Assembly (NCBI GenBank): GCA_964358175.1
Contig: CAYHOI010000063.1
Location: forward strand, 1-11,294
Reading direction: 5' to 3'
DNA: 11,294 nucleotides
DNA from: CAYHOI01 sp964358175
GTDB taxonomy: Bacteria > Margulisbacteria > Riflemargulisbacteria > GWF2-35-9
Under the pieces are notes generated by a model that worked only from the letters and a program-made list of their open reading frames with translations, did no database searches and was not told the origin of the DNA. Within the stretch, counting starts at the first letter, position 1. Each line of letters opens with the position of its first letter. Positions 7,228 to 11,294 of this stretch are shown piece by piece. A program made the position numbers and the translations under genes.

Positions 7228-7230
7228 ACT
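7215..7230. repeat. Short inverted repeat over the -10 region of the Clp promoter
   Basis: AGTAT (7215-7219) and ATACT (7226-7230) are perfect 5-bp arms around 6 nt, and they cover the predicted -10 hexamer. The placement would suit a repressor operator for a stress-regulated clp gene. It matches neither the CtsR nor the CIRCE consensus, and short A+T-rich arms like these can arise by chance. Confidence 0.25.
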
Positions 7231-7234
7231 TGCG

Positions 7235-9577
7235 ATGTTCTCGCGTTTCACTCAGAAGGCTATCCAAGTCATCATGTTCGCTCAAGACAAAGCGAAGAAG
7301 CTGAAAATTCCCTATATAAACAACGAATTAGTTCTCTATGGTGTTCTCAAAATAGAGGATTCGATTGTCATTTCAGCTCTTAAGAAAACAGATATTGATG
7401 TCAATGTTTTCCGAAGCATTATCCAACAACACCTTCAGACTCAAAAGGGCAATTTCAAAAACGAAAATGTTCCCTTTTCACCCCAGGTAAAGGTTACGCT
7501 TTCTCAAGCCTGGGACGAAGCCAGACAGCTGGGACACAACCACGTCTCCGTCGAACATCTTTTCCTTGCGATTATCAAAGATTCTTCACAAACAATGACC
7601 TCTATTATCATTGAAGCCAATGTCGATCTGCTTAAAATTCGAAATGCAATACTTGATATCCTTGGGGAAATATATTCTGAAAACACCAATAACGAAGAAC
7701 TTCCCGCCAACAACAAACCCCAACAAACCCCAACACTGGATCTCTATAGCCTAGATTTGACGCAACTCGCACGAGACAACAAGCTCGACCCTGTAATTGG
7801 TAGAGAGTTTGAAATAAAGCGCATCCTACAAATTCTCAGCCGTCGCAACAAGAATAATCCCGTTTTAACAGGGGAAGCCGGGGTGGGGAAGACCGCCATT
7901 GTAGAAGGCCTTGCACAACGCATTATTAGCGGAGATGTTCCACCCAACTTATTGAATCGACGAGTCGTAACCCTTGATCTCGGTCTTTTGGTCGCAGGAA
8001 CCCGTTTCCGTGGTGAATTTGAAGAACGCGTCAAAAAAATATTAGACGAAATCAAAAATGACAGGCACACCATTATGTTTATCGACGAAATACATACGAT
8101 CATTGGCACAGGAAACTCCGAAGGTGCTCTAGATGCAGCAAACATGCTAAAGCCTTCCCTCGCGCGTGGAGAAATTCAATGTATCGGTGCCACAACGTTG
8201 AACGAATTTCGCAAAACGATTGAAAATGATGCAGCTCTTGAACGCCGATTCCAACCTATTATGATCGACCCCCCCTCTGAGGAGGAAACTTTGCGAATTT
8301 TGAAGGGTGTTCGCAAGCGATATGAAGACTACCACGTTGTCACCATTACCGACGAAGCTCTTGAAGCGTCTGTCTACTATTCCACTCGCTATATTACAAA
8401 CCGACAGCTTCCTGACAAAGCAGTAGACCTCATCGATGAAGCGGCTTCCACCGAAATGCTCGAAGCCTCCAAACAGAAAATGATTGGCAAGGCCCCCATC
8501 ATTGTTACCCGAAATTCCATCATTACCGTTGTCTCAACGTGGACCGGAATTCCGCTTAAAGAACTGACTTTATCTGAATCCTCACGTCTCAAATACATGG
8601 CGTCCGATATTTCCAAGTGCGTTGTGGGACAGCCTGATGCCATTGAGGCCTTATCCAAGTCCATTAAACGTTCCAAGGCCGGCCTTAAGAATCCTTCCCG
8701 CCCCACAGGCTCCTTCCTCTTTTTAGGTCCCAGTGGTGTTGGGAAAACGGAGTTAGCCAAACAACTTGCCAAGTATCTTTTTGGAAAAGAAGATGCCATC
8801 GTTCGTATCGACATGAGCGAGTACACTGAGAAGCACACCATCTCACGGCTCATCGGCTCACCCCCTGGTTATGTCGGTTACAATGAAGGCGGTCTGTTAT
8901 CGGAACCTGTTCGCAAGAAACCCTACTCCATTGTCCTCTTTGATGAAATTGAAAAAGCACACCCTGAAGTCAACAACCTTTTGCTTCAGGTCATGGATGA
9001 TGGCCGATTGACTGATTCTACAGGAAAATTGGTTGATTTCAAAAACACCATTGTCATCATGACTTCAAATATAGGCGCAAAAACTATCGAAAATAATTCG
9101 CAAATTGGCTTCACAACTTCTCGCACCGATAAAGAGAACTATGAGCGTATGAAAGAAAAAATATTAGCAGAAGTAAAAGAGTCCTTTAGCCCTGAGTTTA
9201 TCAATCGAATTGATGATATTATTATATTCAAGGCTCTCACAAAGGAACATCTTCGTCAAATTACGCAACTCTTTATTGATGATATTAACTCCCGCATTAC
9301 AGACAAACATATTGAAATTTCTCTCTCCACTGCTGCAAAAAATTTCATTATCGACAAAGACTTTGAAGCGAATAAAGGGGCTCGACCCTTACGAAAGGCG
9401 ATTCAGGATAACGTCGAGGATCGTATCGCTGATCTGCTCATCGATCGCAAAATACCCGAAAACTCACTTGTTTTGGTTTCTGTAAAAAACAATGAATTGG
9501 TCTTTACACCCCAGTCCACCAAGAAATCAACAAAAAAAGCCAAGCGTGAAGTACTTACAGCTGTACCCGCTCATTGA
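7235..9577 (+). CDS. clpC: ClpC-type AAA+ unfoldase lacking the middle domain (ClpA-like architecture)
   Basis: This 780-residue Hsp100 protein is the ATPase that unfolds substrates and feeds them to the ClpP protease. It starts MFSRFTQKAI, as ClpC does, followed by two Clp_N repeats (about 1-70 and 80-150) and a linker rich in Asn, Pro and Gln. The first AAA+ module has Walker A GEAGVGKT (213-220) and Walker B IMFIDE (D284-E285). The second has GPSGVGKT (498-505) and VLFDE (D570-E571). The IGF tripeptide at 624-626 is the ClpP-docking loop. Between DLIDEA (398-403) and VVSTWTGIP (432-440) there are only about 28 residues, so the ClpC middle domain, which adaptors such as MecA use for control, is absent. 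The C-terminus is a Lys-rich tail ending in PAH, reminiscent of the EAAH end of E. coli ClpA. The name ClpA would also be defensible. No clpP gene is in the window. Confidence 0.93.
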   Translation: MFSRFTQKAIQVIMFAQDKAKKLKIPYINNELVLYGVLKIEDSIVISALKKTDIDVNVFRSIIQQHLQTQKGNFKNENVPFSPQVKVTLSQAWDEARQLGHNHVSVEHLFLAIIKDSSQTMTSIIIEANVDLLKIRNAILDILGEIYSENTNNEELPANNKPQQTPTLDLYSLDLTQLARDNKLDPVIGREFEIKRILQILSRRNKNNPVLTGEAGVGKTAIVEGLAQRIISGDVPPNLLNRRVVTLDLGLLVAGTRFRGEFEERVKKILDEIKNDRHTIMFIDEIHTIIGTGNSEGALDAANMLKPSLARGEIQCIGATTLNEFRKTIENDAALERRFQPIMIDPPSEEETLRILKGVRKRYEDYHVVTITDEALEASVYYSTRYITNRQLPDKAVDLIDEAASTEMLEASKQKMIGKAPIIVTRNSIITVVSTWTGIPLKELTLSESSRLKYMASDISKCVVGQPDAIEALSKSIKRSKAGLKNPSRPTGSFLFLGPSGVGKTELAKQLAKYLFGKEDAIVRIDMSEYTEKHTISRLIGSPPGYVGYNEGGLLSEPVRKKPYSIVLFDEIEKAHPEVNNLLLQVMDDGRLTDSTGKLVDFKNTIVIMTSNIGAKTIENNSQIGFTTSRTDKENYERMKEKILAEVKESFSPEFINRIDDIIIFKALTKEHLRQITQLFIDDINSRITDKHIEISLSTAAKNFIIDKDFEANKGARPLRKAIQDNVEDRIADLLIDRKIPENSLVLVSVKNNELVFTPQSTKKSTKKAKREVLTAVPAH
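7711..7735 (+). repeat. 2.5-copy tandem 10-nt repeat in the clpC linker
   Basis: CAACAAACCC occurs at 7711-7720 and 7721-7730 and is followed by CAACA. It encodes the Asn/Pro/Gln linker between the Clp_N domain and the first AAA+ module. The unit is not a multiple of three, so gain or loss of one copy would shift the frame. Confidence 0.7.
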
Positions 9578-10289
9578 AGAGCACATTAATTTCTATTCGA
9601 CGATTTTTTTCTTTTTCTTCTGAAGTTGTATTGGGTGCTATCGGCCTGTATTCTCCATAGCCAATTGCATGGAGGCGAATGGGAGTCATTCCGACTTGGT
9701 TTACCATAAACTTAATGACGGAATAGGCTCGATCAAAGGATAAGTCCCAGTTTGAGTCGTATTTTGGTGTATGAATGGGCGCATTGTCTGTATGACCCTC
9801 CACATCAATCGGGTTTTTTGTTTTGAGTAAAACTTGTCCAATATCAGACAATACCAATTTCCCGGATTCTTTAAGATCTGCCTTTCCCAAATCAAATAAA
9901 ATGGGTTGCTTAAATACAATCCGAATCTTTTTTTCTTCCACAATGACGCTCACATAATCATTGAGTTTCTCATCTAAAATTAAGTTTTTTAAACTTTCAG
10001 CTATCTTTAGTTGCTCCGAGGTTGCCTCTGCAACAATAGGCTTTTGGGTCTTGCTGGTGGGGTTCTTTTCTTTTTGCGGATTCTTCTCATCGACCACCTT
10101 CTTAAAGTTTTCACTGACCTTCTTTAAGAAATCTTCATACGTTGTTCCTTGGGTCTTAGATACATATTGGGATGCAAAAACAAACAATAAGATGAAAAAA
10201 CACAAGAGCTGGGACATCAGGTCCCCAAACATGATAAATCCGATGGGGCTCTCTCCCTCTTCTTGGTGCTCGGATCTCTTGTGGCTCAT
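9555..10289 (-). CDS. motB: Flagellar motor stator protein MotB (PomB-like)
   Basis: The protein has 244 residues. After a short charged cytoplasmic N-terminus comes one membrane span (about 16-40) with the ion-binding aspartate D23 in GDLMSQLLCFF. The DLMS...CFF pattern resembles the sodium-type PomB more than the typical proton-type MotB. Residues 50-90 are a charged linker that should hold the plug. An OmpA-like peptidoglycan-binding domain follows from about 120, with PILFDLGKADL, VEGHTDN (163-169), SNWDLSFDRA, GYGEYRP and NRRIEI (229-234). With MotA it forms the stator anchored to the cell wall. Its ATG lies 2 nt after the motA stop with no good ribosome binding site, so it is translated by coupling. 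The 3' end overlaps the convergent clpC gene by 23 nt. Confidence 0.95.
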   Translation of the reverse strand: MSHKRSEHQEEGESPIGFIMFGDLMSQLLCFFILLFVFASQYVSKTQGTTYEDFLKKVSENFKKVVDEKNPQKEKNPTSKTQKPIVAEATSEQLKIAESLKNLILDEKLNDYVSVIVEEKKIRIVFKQPILFDLGKADLKESGKLVLSDIGQVLLKTKNPIDVEGHTDNAPIHTPKYDSNWDLSFDRAYSVIKFMVNQVGMTPIRLHAIGYGEYRPIAPNTTSEEKEKNRRIEINVLFNERVQL

Positions 10290-10291
10290 AT

Positions 10292-11068
10292 TTAGGAACG
10301 ATCCGTTGTTTTGCCGATGGCCTTAAAATTCAGATAGCTCAGCAGGTACTTTTCTACTTTAATCGGCACCTCTCCCTTGGCAATAAACAATATTCCCTCC
10401 GCCATCAGCCGTTTCAGGCTAGCCTCTTCATCGCTCATGATCTTCAGCCTCTGCGCAATGGGACTAAAAATCATTCCGGAGGCAAATCCCCCATAAAAAG
10501 TAGCAATTAGCCCCAGTGCCATGGCCTTACCAAGCTGTGATGGATCTGCCATATTACGCAAGACTTGGATGAGTCCTATAATTGTTCCAACCATTCCGGC
10601 AATGGGTGCCACAACAGCAGCGTTTTTATTAACCGTAATATTGGTTTGATGGCGTTCTTTCATTTCATCAATGCTGTTGTACAAAGCAGCTCGAATAAAG
10701 GGTTCTGAAAACTTTTCCACTACCAACTGAACCCCGTACTGAAGAAAAGGATCTTTAATCTTCTCTATTTCAGGAATTAACGCTCCTTTTCCGGTGGTCA
10801 AGGCAATCCTTGATAATTCAACAATGATCTTTATCGCCTCTTCCGGTTTAATGCGTTTTTGAGGGAAAAAAACAAATGAATTTGCCTTGAGCAAGGACAA
10901 CGTGTTTTTGAATGATGTTCCAAAAAGAATAGCAAAAACAACACCCCCTAATACAATCATTATTGCGGCAAGATGGAAATATTCCTCGGGATGATGAACA
11001 ATCTCGGGCACCCCAACAAACAAAATCAGCAACATCATTGCAGGTGCCAGTAATACATTCCATTCCAT
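10292..11068 (-). CDS. motA: Flagellar motor stator protein MotA (PomA-like)
   Basis: This 258-residue protein has four membrane spans, roughly 4-22, 33-52, 148-171 and 183-205, with a large cytoplasmic loop between the second and third. In the loop, ELSRIALTTGKGAL (R87) and the acidic stretch PEIEKIKD correspond to the charged surface that contacts the FliG rotor. The ion-channel helices read VAPIAGMVGTIIGL (P155, T162) and IATFYGGFASG (T190), then SPIAQRL. The two threonines align by eye with PomA Thr158 and Thr186, and AGMVGTIIGL with its MGMIGTLVGL, favouring a sodium-driven stator. The start at 11068 has AGGAG 6 nt upstream. No confident promoter, whether sigma-28 or sigma-70, is seen between it and the divergent TATAAT at 11164. 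Confidence 0.95.
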   Translation of the reverse strand: MEWNVLLAPAMMLLILFVGVPEIVHHPEEYFHLAAIMIVLGGVVFAILFGTSFKNTLSLLKANSFVFFPQKRIKPEEAIKIIVELSRIALTTGKGALIPEIEKIKDPFLQYGVQLVVEKFSEPFIRAALYNSIDEMKERHQTNITVNKNAAVVAPIAGMVGTIIGLIQVLRNMADPSQLGKAMALGLIATFYGGFASGMIFSPIAQRLKIMSDEEASLKRLMAEGILFIAKGEVPIKVEKYLLSYLNFKAIGKTTDRS

Positions 11069-11074
11069 AATGAA

Positions 11075-11079
11075 CTCCT
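11075..11079 (-). promoter_or_regulatory. motA: Shine-Dalgarno sequence of motA
   Basis: AGGAG on the minus strand lies 6 nt before the ATG at 11068. It is the only strong ribosome binding site in the window. It supports this start and shows that the organism uses Shine-Dalgarno initiation for at least some genes. Confidence 0.8.
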
Positions 11080-11140
11080 TTTCTCTAAGAAACTCTCTTT
11101 GCTATCTATCATATAAAAAGGACAATTGGTTTGTATACAG

Positions 11141-11169
11141 TTTATTCACTTTTAGCTTTCTGCTATAAT
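11141..11169 (+). promoter_or_regulatory. Predicted plus-strand promoter at the right edge
   Basis: A perfect TATAAT lies at 11164-11169, with a weak -35 (TTTATT, 11141-11146) at 17-bp spacing. Transcription would start near 11176 and run rightward out of the window, divergent from motAB. Confidence 0.45.
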
Positions 11170-11175
11170 GCCTTT

Positions 11176-11294
11176 TTGTTTTCTGAATCTAGTGCCTGTA
11201 GCTCCCGCTTCGCGTGAGGGAACCCTGGCGGGTGATCCAAATGGGCTTGACGGTTGTTCTCAACTGTCGTTTACTTACGTCAAAGGTTACATCG
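11176..11294 (+). other. Structured leader or unidentified small RNA (partial, runs off the window)
   Basis: Downstream of the TATAAT, several inverted repeats are packed together. CCCGC (11204-11208) pairs with GCGGG (11228-11232) around an inner AGGG/CCCT (11217-11226). GACGGTTG (11249-11256) pairs with CAACTGTC (11261-11268) around the loop TTCT. TTGACG (11247-11252) can instead pair with CGTCAA (11278-11283), so the last two structures are mutually exclusive, as in attenuators. No known riboswitch, tmRNA, RNase P, SRP RNA or 6S signature is recognised. Alternatively, an ATG at 11241 with GGTGATC (complementary to the 16S 3' end) upstream opens 18 codons to the window edge and could begin a protein. 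Confidence 0.35.

Noticed and set aside
7185..7234. Intrinsic terminator between the giant gene and clpC
   Set aside because: No GC-rich hairpin followed by a T-run is present. Read-through into clpC is possible in addition to its own promoter.
8389..8853. 154-codon open frame on the minus strand inside clpC
   Set aside because: It is antisense to the conserved AAA+ core and composed of mirror-frame residues rich in Ser, Arg and Leu, with no family resemblance.
9961..10326. 121-codon open frame on the plus strand opposite motB
   Set aside because: It is antisense to MotB, whose domains are clear. The Phe/Ser-rich content reflects the complement of Lys/Glu codons.
11191..11240. tRNA-like start (GCCTGTAGCTC)
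   Set aside because: The D-arm-like beginning is not followed by an anticodon stem or a T-arm GGTTCGA-type sequence, so a cloverleaf cannot be built.
11176..11294. tmRNA, RNase P RNA, SRP RNA or 6S RNA
   Set aside because: None of the hallmark sequences was found, such as the SRP GGAAGG loop or RNase P GAGGAAAGTCC. The segment is too short to test further.
1..11294. CRISPR array, insertion sequence or attachment site
   Set aside because: No regularly spaced repeats, transposase or integrase motifs, or flanking direct repeats were seen on either strand.

Overview
The window is an 11.3 kb piece of a bacterial chromosome. It carries housekeeping, motility and protein-quality-control genes, plus one large unusual multidomain gene. 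GC looks mid-40s by eye. The organism is probably motile, because it has a flagellar stator pair whose sequence resembles the sodium-driven PomA/PomB type. It has a bactofilin and a ClpC-type unfoldase. I cannot name the taxon. The combination would suit a motile, poorly cultured lineage, but that is only an impression. No transposase, integrase, tRNA, rRNA or CRISPR is visible, so nothing marks the region as recently acquired.

Layout. Positions 2-79 may hold the last 25 codons of a gene entering from the left. A CheY-like receiver gene (76-453, minus) is divergently transcribed from a plus-strand cluster. That cluster is bactofilin (553-936), rsmI (933-1607, TTG start), a TPR-like protein (1618-2523) and a 1558-residue protein (2508-7184). 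All junctions overlap or lie within 10 nt, so the four genes look like one translationally coupled operon. A ClpC/ClpA-type ATPase follows (7235-9577, plus) with its own probable promoter. Its 3' end overlaps by 23 nt the 3' end of the convergent motAB pair (motA 11068-10292, motB 10289-9555, minus). The last 226 nt, upstream of motA, hold a plus-strand TATAAT promoter followed by a segment with several inverted repeats that runs off the window.

The centrepiece is the 1558-residue protein. Its N-terminus is a BrxC/PglY-like (DUF6079-like) P-loop ATPase with clear Walker A and Walker B motifs. Its C-terminus is a compact PglZ-like alkaline-phosphatase-superfamily domain with apparently intact metal-site motifs. 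In BREX/Pgl phage-defence systems the PglY/BrxC and PglZ roles are carried by separate proteins. Here they are one chain, coupled to a TPR protein and embedded in a core-gene operon, with no PglX methyltransferase, BrxL, BrxA or BrxB in view. This is the best candidate for an undescribed system, perhaps a two-gene TPR plus ATPase-phosphatase module. Whether it acts in defence or in some cellular regulation cannot be told from this window.

A second theme is translation initiation. The best promoter predictions before the receiver gene, bactofilin and clpC put the transcription start 0 to about 6 nt from the start codon, with no Shine-Dalgarno sequence. motA, in contrast, has a clear AGGAG. Leaderless or near-leaderless mRNAs may therefore be common here.
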